NCBI GenBank assembly: GCA_029834535.1
Contig: JAQMWT010000023.1
Coordinates: 1-64,000, forward strand
Length of the DNA: 64,000 nt
Reading direction: 5' to 3'
DNA from: Chrysophaeum taylorii
Taxonomy: Eukaryota; Sar; Pelagophyceae; Pelagomonadales; Pelagomonadaceae
Of the stretch, positions 1 to 10,921 are shown piece by piece (position 1 is the stretch's first letter; each line of letters starts with the position of its first letter). The position numbers and the translations under genes were made by a program. Below the pieces are notes generated by a model that saw only the letters and a program-made list of their open reading frames with translations, did no database searches and had not been told where the DNA came from.

Positions 1-15
1 CTGAACAGATATTCG

Positions 16-563
16 TTACATTAGCGGCAATGTGCGGCGAAGAATCTCAGGTTGCTGGTGGTGGATGCGGTGCCAGCGAGTGACCAAAAGCTCTCTTTTA
101 GCGTGCTGAATGGTGCCGGGCTTGTGCAAGGGGGGGAGAGCGGCAGTCGAAGCGCTAGGGGGGCTGGGTCGCTTGTCAACTCGGACTCTAGCAACTGTTG
201 CCTCGGCGAGGAGCGTCTCGAGGTTTTTCGAGTTGCTTGGCTTGTGGATCGCATCATGGTGAGCATCTGCTACGGCATCGAAGAGGGAGATGAGGTTGAG
301 GTCCTCCGATGCTTAGAGACGGCTGGAGATGTTCAAGAAGAATTCTGCAACCTGAATGATGTCACCGGGGCTGGGGTTGCCATTGCGTATTGTTGCCCAT
401 TCGATGTGAAAGTTCACGTGGTGATGTGATTCGTGGAGTGCGAGGACAGCGCTGTACTTGGCCTGCAGCATGTTGTGCGGGACGGCGTTGGCCAGTGCCT
501 TAAACGCGAAGTACGGCGGGTGCTGTTGGAACAGGCGGAGCAGTTCCGGGTCCGAGTGGTGTC
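16..563 (-). pseudogene. Element R MTase, C-terminal end with motif X
   Basis: This is the last part of the element R C5-MTase. It continues in frame from 766-1561 once the solo LTR and one CGAAC copy are removed. Near 480-500 it encodes LANAVPHNML, which matches the GNAVPP-type motif X that packs against the cofactor site in C5-MTases. The frame reaches TAA at 313-315. It then stays open for about 98 more codons to a second stop at 16-18, so the first stop may be a nonsense mutation. Plus-strand ORFs here are shadows. Confidence 0.7.
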
Positions 564-568
564 CGAAC

Positions 569-760
569 TAGAGATAGAAATTTCCATTTAGGGTTAGGAA
601 CCCCCCTCCCCCCTTAACCACCTCACTTCACACCTACAACCACTAAATCGCTGTGTCGCACACCGTGCTGCTCTTAGTGTCGTTAGAGGACAGGACGAAA
701 GGCAGCACTACCACTGCCATCATTCTCTACCAGAGGCAGAGTGACTTTTACTGTTCTCTA
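569..760 (+). mobile_element. Solo LTR, element S/T family
   Basis: This 192-bp LTR starts TAGAGATAG and ends GTTCTCTA. It is closely similar to the LTRs at 4274-4459, 13216-13405 and 41926-42111. It is flanked on both sides by CGAAC (564-568 and 761-765), a perfect 5-bp TSD, and no internal sequence remains, so it is a solo LTR left by LTR-LTR recombination. It interrupts the element R MTase exactly where the protein reads EIAKF. Confidence 0.88.
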
Positions 761-765
761 CGAAC

Positions 766-1561
766 TTTGCGATTTCGTTGAGGGTCGCATAGCGGATGTG
801 GTCGGGAGAGATCAGCAGTCGTGCGTTGGAGTAGCTCGTGTTGGTTGGGTACGAGCCAGTGACCGAGTGGCACTTTGTGCTTTTCGGAAGCGTGTCGCCG
901 ATGAGGCCGATATAGTCCGCGTAAGTGGGACGTGCTTCGGACATTATGAGTCCCTTGGGGTCATCGAGCGTAATTCGCCCTCGTGAGTCGATCGCGGCTA
1001 AGTCGGGATGCGAGCGATTCCTGTAGTGAACCCAATTGGAGGGGCGCGAGCAGCTGTGAGCGGCTGCTAAGGAGGTGGTGTAGGCGACGACCAGAAAGGC
1101 GGTGCCCTTGGGAACATTCAGGGAGACGGCTTGCGTTGGGGAGAAGACTGCGGGTTGGTGGGAACAGTCCAATATCCGAAGGGGCCTGGAATGTAGGGTG
1201 AGGGAGGCGCGCTGGAAGTAGCCGCATGCGACGGCAGTAGCGACAGTGCCGGTGATGCCTCCGTCCAAATGGTAAGCACATTGGGACTCTGAGGCAGGAA
1301 AACAGCGGAGTGTGTTCCAAGCGGCGAGAGTTGGATGTTGCGACAAGTGGTTGTGGAGCAACGTGAATACCAGGAGATGGGAGATGTTGGTCATGGTAGT
1401 GTAGGGAGTGCCGTCTGCGTCTAGACCTATATCCGTGAAGGGCTTGTGGAAGCGTGCAAGCAGTTGGCAGATGCGCGCATTTTCGGAAATCGAGAGTTTA
1501 GGGGCGTTGGCGGGTTTGTAAGTAAAGGTGGCCTTGTGCTGGTAATAGTCCAACGTGGAGC
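766..1561 (-). pseudogene. Element R MTase, target-recognition and motif IX part
   Basis: A minus-strand open frame of about 265 codons lies between the LTR of element S (right) and the solo LTR (left). It ends with KCHSVTGSYPTN and IRYATLNEIAKF. These correspond in order to the motif IX region (a TxxY-type segment after the target-recognition domain) and the start of motif X in C5-MTases, where family members read LTPREAARLQGF or similar. It joins 16-563 in frame across the solo LTR. The join to 3786-4268 needs a one-base shift and meets a TGA. The identification rests mainly on continuity with the PCQ/ENV and NAVP pieces. Confidence 0.6.
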
Positions 1562-1566
1562 GGGTC

Positions 1567-1783
1567 TAGAGGTGGAAAATTTCATTTTCGCCATGACCCC
1601 CCCCCCACCACACCCCCTCGTCTCTCACTATCGCCAACCTACTACGTACTCGCTCAAGAAGCCCGTCACCGGACACTGTCAAGTGCTGTCCCTGCGTCGA
1701 AGGAGACAGGACGCACAGAGGACCAGCACTTCTACCACTGCGACAAGGACTCCGCCAAGGTGACAACAAATTTTCTGTCTCTA
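1567..1783 (+). repeat. 5' LTR of element S
   Basis: This 217-bp diverged LTR starts TAGAGGTGG and ends GTCTCTA. It aligns with the other LTRs here at the AAAATTTC start, the C-rich run, the segment around GGACAGGACG and the final ACTG..CTCTA. The internal sequence that follows, GTTTGGGCCC, is the same as that after the element T LTR at 4460. Confidence 0.7.
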
Positions 1784-1949
1784 GGTTTGGGCCCTTCTCA
1801 CAGTAGCGGAGTTCTTTAATCTCGCGTTACTCGGAGACAATCGCTAGTTCGACGTCCCGACCTCGACAGGCTATCGAAGTTCACTTCGACGCCACCCCCC
1901 CAACTCAAGTCAAGCCAAGATCCCAACCACGTCATCATCATCGCCCAAG

Positions 1950-3780
1950 ATGTCTCACGGCAACCAAGATATTCGACGAGAATTCGAACAACTTAAGCAA
2001 GATCACGCTCGCGATATCGATGACCTGAAGCAAGCTCACGCTCGAACTATCGACAAACTGAAGCACGATCACGCCACCCACGCAGACGCACTTCGGCAGC
2101 TGCAGAGCCAGCTCGCCAATCTTACCGGCGGAACCCCTCCTGCACCCGCTCCAGCGAGTACACCTTCACCCACCACCCCGGACCCCACCCCCAGCACGTT
2201 CCCAAGTTCGCCCAACGCTGCCGTCATGAAGGCCCTCGACCTCATGCAGATCTCCCACGACATGGTCCCTTACTTCATCATTCAGCTCTTTGCCGACCAC
2301 GTTAATGCCGAGACCGCCATCATCCAATACGCCACTCACCCGCTGTACACGTACGACTCCTTCGTGCGCGGTGACAACGCGTTCTCTGACGCTCTTATGG
2401 AACACTGCCTCACCCTCTACAAGCAGCACCCCGATCTCCACGAGACCGCCGGCAACACCACTCACAACTTCGAACCGAAGAGCTTCTACTTTCGCGGCGC
2501 CTACTACAAGTTCGGCCACGATTTCTACCACAACGTCTACCTTCCCAAGCACACCGAACTTACCAATGCTCTCAAGGACCCCCGCGACCCCTCACAAGGC
2601 CGCCTCTACCCGATCACCCTACCGTAACTAGTCGGCAAAGAACGAGAGTTTGTCACCTACCTCCGAACCGTCTTCCACCCAATGTTCCTCCGCTTCATCT
2701 ACATCCACTCCGCCATAGCCCCCCAACTCCCGTGTTACGACGAGATCAGCAAACTCGGACTCAAACACCCTATTGTGTCGAACTCATGCACCAAATTCGC
2801 CTTCTTCTCGAAACCCACCAAGGCCAACACTCATCTCTCCACGCTCATCAAGTCTTCAGTTACTTCCTCGACACCCCGTTTGACCCCACTCAACACGAAC
2901 CCCTCCATTACCTGCAATTCGCGCTGCACCTCCAAAAGCTCCTCCGTTAGATTTCCGACGACCCCAATCTGCAAATGACTGACGAGTACACCCTCAAGAT
3001 CGCCCACCAGATGTTCAGGTTCAAGTACCCCGAAGGAACTCCTCCCCAAGCACCGGGTCATGTTCAGGGCTTCGCGCAGCTCGCGCACTGTATCCGCTAT
3101 CGGACCTCGCCCCAGAACATAGAGGACGACCTCGCATGCCTTAACAATCACCATCGCTTCGTTGCCCGCGTTGCTATCATATCCGCTTACGGTCGCCCCT
3201 ACATCCCTCGCCTCAAACCCCCAGATTCCCTCACACTCGCGCCTCTTCGTCTCGTATCAGACTATGGCCGTTTTTGAAAGCAACACAGCCTCAACGTTAC
3301 CACCGATATTCCCTCCGACCCTTCCGTTCCTCCTGACCCCCCAGACAACCCAACCCTCGACATCTTTCTCAACACTCTCGATCCCCAACAAGACCAAGCG
3401 CTCATCGAACAGCTCCACGTTTACAAACAACGCTTCCGCAAGCCCCACCATCGCCCCCCCCCTCCCAAATCTCAATCCTACTACCAACCCCACGACTCTC
3501 CCCACGCCGCTCACCAACCTCGACCTCATCCCACTACAACAAACCAACCTCCCCCAACGTCGTTTCCCCCCCAAAGCCCGCCATCGAAGAGGACCGTTTC
3601 CAAGTTCCCCTCCCTATCGTTCGCCGCAAACTCCACGCTATTCGCAAACTCTCCGATGCCGCCATGACACAAATCCACGACCCCGACCAAATGTCTCGGA
3701 TCATGTCCACCATCTCTAACATAACCTCCGAAATTCTCCTCACCGCACACTCCGACCAAGACATCGCGAACCTCCTTCAA
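1950..3780 (+). pseudogene. Element S Gag-like protein
   Basis: ATG at 1950 opens a 225-codon frame. An N-terminal coiled coil has repeats of the type LKQDHARDIDD and LKHDHATHAD, followed by a proline-rich linker and a helical domain. The domain matches the element R Gag at residues such as DLHETAGNT, YYKFGHDFYHNVYLPK and GRLYPIT. The TAA at 2625 is followed in frame by similar protein. The C-terminal part continues in other frames: MTDEYTLKIAHQMFRFKYPEG from 2975, then QGFAQLAHC. The last recognisable residues, ISNITSEILLTAHSDQ, end at 3780. It is a structural retrotransposon protein, broken by several indels. Confidence 0.7.
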
Positions 3781-3785
3781 GGGTC

Positions 3786-4268
3786 ACTGTGCACGAAGAG
3801 CGGGGTGGGCGATCCAGAGATCGTCAGGGATAGTGTGACGGGGGTCCAGGAGAGGAGCCATGCTCGGGGGAGATGTTAACCAAGGAGAAGCGGTTTTCTC
3901 GAGGTTGTAATCGGTGAGCGGGTGTCGGGCATAGACAGCGAGGTAGCTGTTTTTGCTTATTACGTCACCAAAAGCGGAGGCATTGTAGACACCGGAGTGT
4001 CTGAAGTAACCGAAGCGCTGATAGGATTTGGCGAGTTTAGTGTACTCGTGATGAGCTCTGGGGTTGGGAGGTACGTTCTCGACAATGGCGTAGGTCGGGA
4101 GCGTGCAACGAACAAAGCGAATTTGTTCTGTGACGAAAAGGTCGGCGGTCACCGGAGTGGCATGGCCGTCGTGTTCTTTCATTACACTCAAATGTTGACA
4201 TGGCAGGGTGAAAACTGCAAAGTCAAAATGAGGTAGTCGTATTTTGCCGGTTTGCAGAGCGGCATTGA
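3786..4268 (-). pseudogene. Element R MTase, catalytic core (PCQ and ENV motifs)
   Basis: Reading in from the GCTTT junction, the minus strand encodes HFDFAVFTLPCQHLSVM. This is C5-MTase motif IV; the cysteine of PCQ (codons at 4195-4203) is the nucleophile that attacks cytosine C6. About 40 residues on comes YAIVENVPPNP, motif VI, whose ENV glutamate (4072-4080) contacts the base. Then YNASAFGDVISKNSYLAVYA aligns with motif VIII, although the usual QxRxR arginines are absent. The frame ends at TGA 3784-3786, at the element S junction. The order and spacing of motifs IV, VI and VIII make the C5-MTase call strong. Confidence 0.85.
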
Positions 4269-4273
4269 GCTTT

Positions 4274-4459
4274 TAGAGATAGAAAATTCCATTTAGGGTT
4301 AGGACCCCCCCCCCTTAACCTCACACTCACCACTACAACCCCAAAATCGCTGTGTCGTACACCGTGCTGCTCTTTGCGTCGCTAGAGGACAGGACGAAAG
4401 GCAGCACTACCACTGCCACCATTCTCTACCAGAGGCACAGTGATTTTTACTGTTATCTA
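4274..4459 (+). repeat. 5' LTR of element T
   Basis: A 186-bp LTR from TAGAGATAG to GTTATCTA. It differs from its partner at 13216-13405 by only a handful of substitutions and the length of the C run. The internal region begins GTTTGGGCCCAGTCCGG at 4460. Confidence 0.88.
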
Positions 4460-4679
4460 GGTTTGGGCCCAGTCCGGTACTGGTAGAGAAGCGTCCTCCG
4501 AAAGACATCGATCTCGATCGACGTTTCGGACAAAGGCCCAGGATTTCCAGGCAAGAGCAATCTCCTGAAGTTCCTGGAAGTCTAAAGACCGTAGTCAAGT
4601 CTCATCGCTAGCTATGGGTGAAAAAGTGTGAAAAAGTGTGAAAGGCAACCAACAACGCGCAAAACGCAACCCAAAAACG

Positions 4680-7646
4680 ATGGCGACTCACGACCCACAA
4701 GTCCCGAGTCTGGAAGTAGCGAAGCAATTCGCTACACGACAAGCTCTCATTCAACAGTTCCAAGCCGATGTCTTTGCTCAGTTCGCCGCTGATTGCCAAC
4801 GGCACAAAGCTAATTTCTTGGATCAAAACGCCGCTGATCAAGCTATTCTCAAAGCCAGAATCGCCGCTGATTACGCTGATCTCAGAGCCAAAATCACTGT
4901 AATCGAAGCTCAAGATGAGCAACTCGATCAAGACGTGCAACTCGATCAAGACGAGCAACTTGAACAAGCTCCCCAACCAGCTGTTCTTCCGGCAACTCCT
5001 CTTAAGCACAAGCAAACTTCTCACGAAGTCGCGACCTAAGACCCGATCATCTCGGTGGTCACCCCCCCTCATGCCGACAACCACACCGGATGTCCAACAT
5101 CCCACGGCAAAGTCTCAGACCCCACTGCCTTCCCTCCGGACCCAGGCATAGCCAAGGTTACTCCCCAACCTGGCACACCCCACATTCACGAGGACACTCC
5201 ACCTTGTTCGAATATCGCACCAGCAATGTTGAACACACCACCACCAATAAACCTTACTCCCTTCACTCCGCCAACCCCACCGGAGCCTCCACCTCATTCC
5301 CTGGAGCCTAACTCCCCACTATCGGCGACTCCCGCTACACCACCTATACAACTTGTAGTTCCCCAACATCCTCGTCAACCCCCTCGCCGCACCACTCATC
5401 TCCTTGATGAACATGCCATATACGGCCATGACGGCCCCGGCACCTTCATCCCTGACCAAGCCCCCACCGCGGCTCAAGCTCATGCCGCCCCGCTGTCGGA
5501 TTCCCTTGTCCGATATCCATCATCTTCCGCAAGTCACTCTCCTCAGGACTTTCCTCTCCATCCACAAGACCATGCCACCTACGGCCACGACGGCCCCGGC
5601 ACTTCCATTACTACCACAGCTCCTTCCGCGGCTCAAGTTCCTGCCGCCCAACCATCGGACCCTCCTGACAGACCTTCCTCACCTTTCGAAAGTCGCTGTT
5701 CCCCCGATTTGCCCCTCCACCCGCGTGAATATGCATTCCACGTCTACGACCATTCCTCCGTCCCCACTCAAGCAACCACCCACCTCCTTTCTCCAAGTTC
5801 CAATGCACCTCTGTCTGCGCTCCACCGCGAGTTGGCCGCCACTACGGCTGCATTCCGCTCCCAAGCCGCTGAATTGGCCGCAACCAAGCCCATGCTCATT
5901 CGCAAGGATGACGCATTGTCCTCCACAGCCAACAAACTCACCACCACCGACGCCGCCCTGGCTTTCGCCACTGCCCAGCTCGCCATCCAAGCCGACGAAC
6001 TGGTCTCCTCCCAAGCCGAACTCCATCTCACCCACACCCAGCTCAAGGCACTCGAAACTGCCCACGCTGACATCCGCAGCTCCCACCTTGAAACCAACGC
6101 CGCCCTCCAAACCACTCTTACCTCATTGGATGCCACCCACCTCACCCTAGATGCTGCATCGCATCTTTCACCTCCTTTCCCCATCCACAACCAACCTTCA
6201 TCCCCTTCCGAACCATCCTCCAATGCCTCTCCCCCGATTCTCTCCGAGTATCATCACCACCTCCACAGATGCCCCGGACCTGGTTCTCCTGGTTCACCAC
6301 CCCCTCCGTCTCTCTGTTCTCACCCCCCCGCCATCTCTGGGCCCTCCTCCTCTACCCACTCACTCTTCGCCTCTTTGGCACCCCCTGAACCCCTTTGCAC
6401 CCGCTCGCCTTATAAGCTACCTGGTTCATTCCAACTCGACCATATCCCCGCGTCCGAGTTGCGAGGGCGCACATTCAACACCGGCGACCGTACCCCTACC
6501 ACCAGCGACGATCTCCGCGAGCAAAGTCCCACCAAGAATCAAGACCACCCACATCAAGAGTCGACAAATTCCGAATTATCAAAAGACAGCTCTTTGCCTG
6601 ATGGTCATGCTCACCATCATGCTGCCAAGACATGCATAAGGGCTTCTTCTCTCTTCGAGCACAACGGCCCAGGAAGCAATCTTGTCGAATAGACACCAAG
6701 CCATCTCGTTCCCACTTTCGACAAGTCAAAGAACAAGACACCTCGAGATGTTCCCGAGTATTACGCCTACATCGACTATGGCAACCACACCCAAGAATCT
6801 AAGGCTCCGCCGTATTCCATGCACCGGGCACAAGAGCCGCAGGCCACTGACAACATCCCCCCTGATTCAGTCCCCTGGTATGATGCATACAGCGAAGTAG
6901 CAAGACCCACTTCACAAGTCTCGAAGATGGTCTCCTCGACCATTCCAGATCAGCCGCCTGATCCAAGCGCCACCAATGACCCCGCAATACCGAATCCACA
7001 AGGACAGGACACGCTGTCAACGGTCCCACGGTCAACATACTCGCAGGCACTCACCGCACCTGCAGGTATCAGCTCAGATTCACTCCCGCCTTATTCGATA
7101 TCTCGATCAGCAGCTCCCGATCACTTCGAAGCTGGTTCCGCCTCGCCGCATCCCCTCCTCGAAGACAGGCGCGCACTGCCGCTCACCGGCGCTTGCTGCT
7201 GCACCCACCATCCACCTTCTCGGTTGGATGCACTGGATGACACTGCTCAGCAGGTTGCATGGACCCATCTGCGACCACCGTGTAACGATTTGATGGATGT
7301 CTGCGCACGAGCACCAGTCGCAACACCTGATCACCCGCTCCCCAACTCTCAGTCAGAGGACGCACTCCTTTTTACTGCCGATCCTTATGTCTCACCGTTA
7401 CCAAGCCTCAGGAAAGTTTCCCCCATGGCTGCAGTAACAGGCTCAGATTTCGAGAGTTATGAACGACCCGATCAGCCGCAAACTATGCACGATTCCATTG
7501 CGTCCACTTCGGTCCTGTATGTCCCCTTGCATAGCTCTCTTCTGGACGCCACACGCTTGCGCTGCCTCCGGAAAATCGACGTTGCGCTCTCAGGAAACAT
7601 TCTCGACGCACTGCACAGACTCGCTCCAACTGACCCACTCCTGTAA
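4680..7646 (+). pseudogene. Element T long ORF, Gag-like N-terminus with proline-rich tail
   Basis: One reading frame runs from ATG 4680 (start of MATHDPQVPSLEV) to 7646, with only two stops: TAA at 5037-5039 and TAG at 6688-6690. The first 120 residues are helical, with QALIQQFQADVFAQF and repeated QLDQD units. The rest is rich in Pro, Ser, Thr and His, and repeats YGHDGPGT (near 5420 and 5580) and HNGPG (near 6660). NGPGT also directly precedes the protease of element R, which suggests a decayed Gag-protease junction. No enzyme domain is seen. The strand is G-poor, which favours chance open frames, but the shared frame across two stops argues for a once-functional protein. Confidence 0.5.
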
Positions 7647-8556
7647 GCATTTTTGCATCACTGGAATGCACGACAAACGTTCCACGCCAGCTGCCGGCTC
7701 CACCACAAACATGCACCCAAGTCACGTACGTTGCCTCCCTCAAAAGCGTCTTATCGCTCAGCACGTCACTCCTCATTTGAGGACGCATGTCACATGCCCG
7801 CACCTTCGAATGCTCTACACGCCTAAGGGCAACTCTGGTCACTACGGCACTCACTGCTCTGGTCCCAGCATCTCCGCTATTGAGGATGCACTCTGCAGGA
7901 CTGACCCTTACATTGCCCTTTGTTCTACTGCACTCTCCTTCGGCGACCCCTCTTTTCGAATTCCCGCACTGGACCCCAAGCATTTCAGGCCGGATACTCT
8001 CCACCATGGGAGCTCAGCTCACGCGCCCATCTGCCCTACCTCGCAGACAGGTCAGCCGCGAGCCACACTCCTTTTGGCACTGATTTCGGACCACCCGCAT
8101 CACGCGCTTTTGCTCTTGGAGCACGACACGCTTTTCGATGCTCTCCGCGTCACTGCCTCTAACACCACGCCACTCGTCATTTCCACCGACACTCCGCGCC
8201 ACAACGTATCTCACGATAAGTCGCTCGCGCCCGCACCACGTCGCGCACGCCTTACGAGTTTCAATTGGTGACCTCGCAGGTCTTTCGATGCATTTTCCGA
8301 CGTCCGACTTTGAACTTACGAGTTACTTTATGGCAATCCCCAATGCCAAGACGTCTGAAGCTGCGCAATCATGTCTCTGGAACTCCAAAGCCACAGAAAC
8401 TGCCAGACAAGAGAGCACTCAGCTATCAACAGCAGCTCAACCGCTACTTAAAGTCTCGCACACAGCAAACAGTACTCTATCGCAGTCTCTATTGGACGAC
8501 AAGACGAAAGATAAGACCACAACGGCCAGCTACACCAGCCAGCTCATAAATGTAGC

Positions 8557-8951
8557 TAACTAACTAACTTCAGACCTCTCCCGAGCATGGGGGCCAGGCC
8601 GGACAGGCAGGAGCCGATCCGGAATCACAGAGGAAAATCACGCACTTGGGGCAGAGGCGAGGGACGAGGACTCGTTGATGACGGACCGCCACTGCGCGCG
8701 GTCTTGTGCGAAGTCGTGCAAAAGTGTCGAAGGCCGCAAACGTGTTGGTCCACGAACAATCGACCTGTCCGTCGCGTTCTGCCCAACCGAGCGAACCCCA
8801 TCCCAGCGCGGACTTTCCGGGTGCTAACCGGCCAGCCCGGGAGGCGAGCAGGCACCGTCTCACTCCGGGACGGCCGGGGCCGCCGCAGGGAGCAAGCGTG
8901 GTAGGCGCCGTCCTCCATCGCAACCAACGGTTAGCGATCTCAGGGTTAATT
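8557..8951 (-). mobile_element. SINE-like element sharing the LINE 3' end
   Basis: This 395-bp minus-strand insertion ends in GTTA repeats (TAACTAAC on the plus strand) and is flanked by AATGTAGC (8549-8556 and 8952-8959). Its 3' part, including the last codons of the LINE ORF, matches the LINE at 16871-19715. Its 5' part (GCGATGGAGGACGG) matches the 5' parts of the elements at 46720 and 60997. It has no coding capacity. Confidence 0.8.
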
Positions 8952-10339
8952 AATGTAGCAGACGAGACAACGCAAACCAACTGCACAGCACGCTTCCAGA
9001 CTATGCAGACGATGCTCAGGTCCAACGCTCAATTACTCGACCACGCAAACGTTCTGTCACCTGACCTTGCACTGCTACTGGCTCCTGTCTCATTCATAAC
9101 TGATGCACCCCATCCGATGGACAATCCTTAAGATATGTCCCGCTCGCAGAAGCACCACCACAGGACACAAAGGTACATCATGAAGACTCAGGTAAGCGCA
9201 CCACGATCATGCGCACAAGCTCATTGCGCCTATCCAATCACGACGAGACGAAGCTACAGCTTTGCTTGACCCCTTCGCCTCTGGAAGACAAAGGCCGCCT
9301 CTCAGCCCCCCAGGCACCTGACCCTTCCCTGTCGCTGCAATCCGCATTAGCACAGACGATCTCGCCTCCCTGCACGACTGCAGATAAGGCACAAGGCAAT
9401 TTCAGCACCCTGCAGAGCTATGCGCACCCGCTGGAATCTCACCAGCACGGCTACCTCAACCAGTCAGGTCACCGCACCACCTCGGTCTCCCCTGACACCA
9501 GGTCGACGTATCGCTCATTCGCGACCACCTCAAGTCATCTAATGGGCGACTATGATCTCGAGCATGAAATCATCGCAACGCTTGAGTCATACCCAAGAAG
9601 GGATCCTACTTTGGAGTCACCTTTACCACGCCCACAAGAACTTTGGCCACCAGACGCCACCCATGTGCTCGTGGTTTCTCCATTGGTTTCCTCCAAAGCA
9701 TTTGACTGCAGCAGAGACAAAATGAAACCTCCCCATGCGACTATAACCGCATTCTCGTTTGGGACACAAGCATTTACTTCATGTCATTTGTCTACGCCCA
9801 TAGTACCGCGACACACGGCAACCAAGATAGAAGTGGACTGCGCTCCACCCTCATCTCTGTGCGCCACCTCCGACGTGCTGCTCCCGGCACTACTAGCCAG
9901 TCCCATCACGTCTGATTCAGCTCCCATCGCTTTGTATGACGTCGTATGTCATATTCCGATTAAAGCCCAGACACCGCACAGGCTACAATGCACTCGCGAC
10001 AGCACGCTCACCGCCCCTCTCGGTTTAGACTACAAACATTGCACCATACCCATGGTACACTCACAGTCAACTGAGACGCACGCTCGCTTGTCGCACAGTA
10101 CGATGCCCAAACACCTTTCGATTCATGATACGCAGAACACTGTCGTCTCAGCCACCGCTGAAGCGCCTCCTCCGACCGCCACCCGGCTCCGCGCTCGTTT
10201 CGCAATCATGGTCTCTCGGTCTCACCGGCAATTCGAAGATTTCACCCAGTTCGAATTACGATGGCGCATTAATTTTCCACCGACGACAAGATTCGTTTAT
10301 ATTCGTATCAGTCATGCCTCCCATGGCTACTCTGGCTAC

Positions 10340-10921
10340 TAACTAACTAACTAACTTCGGACCTCTCCCGGGCATGGGAGCCAGGCTGGGCCGGCAGGAG
10401 CCGGTCCAGGATCACAGAGCAAAATCACACAGTTGGGGTAGAGGCGAGGGATGAAAAGGCGTTGATGGCGGACCGCCACTGCGCGCGGTCTTGTGCGAGG
10501 TCGTGCCACGAGTTGAAGGGGATGTCGCATTTCCGGAGTGCCCTGGCGAGCGTCCTCCCGTACGTCACCTGCGGAGCCCCCAGTGGGCGCTTGGAGCGGA
10601 CCCAAGACGAGAGCATCTTGCGAGGGAGTCGGGAGAAGGGCATGCGGGCGACGTGACCGGCCCAGCGGAGCTGGCGGCGCGTGACGTAGACGTCGATGGA
10701 CTCGAGACCGAGGCGCCGCAGCAGGATCTCCGTTGAGATGAGGTGGAGCCAGGTGTGCTTCCGGGTCACACGACACATGACGCGGGCGCACTGCGCGTGG
10801 AAACACCGCAGCCGGCGGAACAGGACCTCGGTGAGGCACCACGATTCCGCACCGTGAAGGAGGATGGCCAGGACGAGCGAGACATAGACGAGGCGCTTGG
10901 CGCGAGCAGAGACGGACTTTG
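10340..10921 (-). mobile_element. 5'-truncated RTE-like LINE fragment
   Basis: A minus-strand LINE 3' end of 582 bp with a TAAC-repeat tail, flanked by TGGCTAC (10333-10339 and 10922-10928). It encodes the C-terminal RT region, including LRWAGHVARMPFSRLPRK and NSWHDLAQDRAQWRSAI, nearly the same as the copy at 16960-17450. Confidence 0.85.

Larger units (their letters stand above)
1567..3780 (+). mobile_element. Element S: LTR element truncated at the 3' side
   Basis: It comprises an LTR (1567-1783), a leader starting GTTTGGGCCC, and a Gag gene that breaks off at 3780 with no 3' LTR. GGGTC occurs on both sides (1562-1566 and 3781-3785), and the sequence beyond each copy belongs to the same host MTase gene. 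A 5-bp TSD is the simplest reading, but an LTR element should not have a TSD next to a coding truncation. The right end may have been lost by a deletion ending in microhomology. Confidence 0.65.

Noticed and set aside
569-620. Telomere-like TTTAGGGTTAGG near LTR starts
   Set aside because: A single copy fixed at the same place in every LTR of this family; not a telomeric array.
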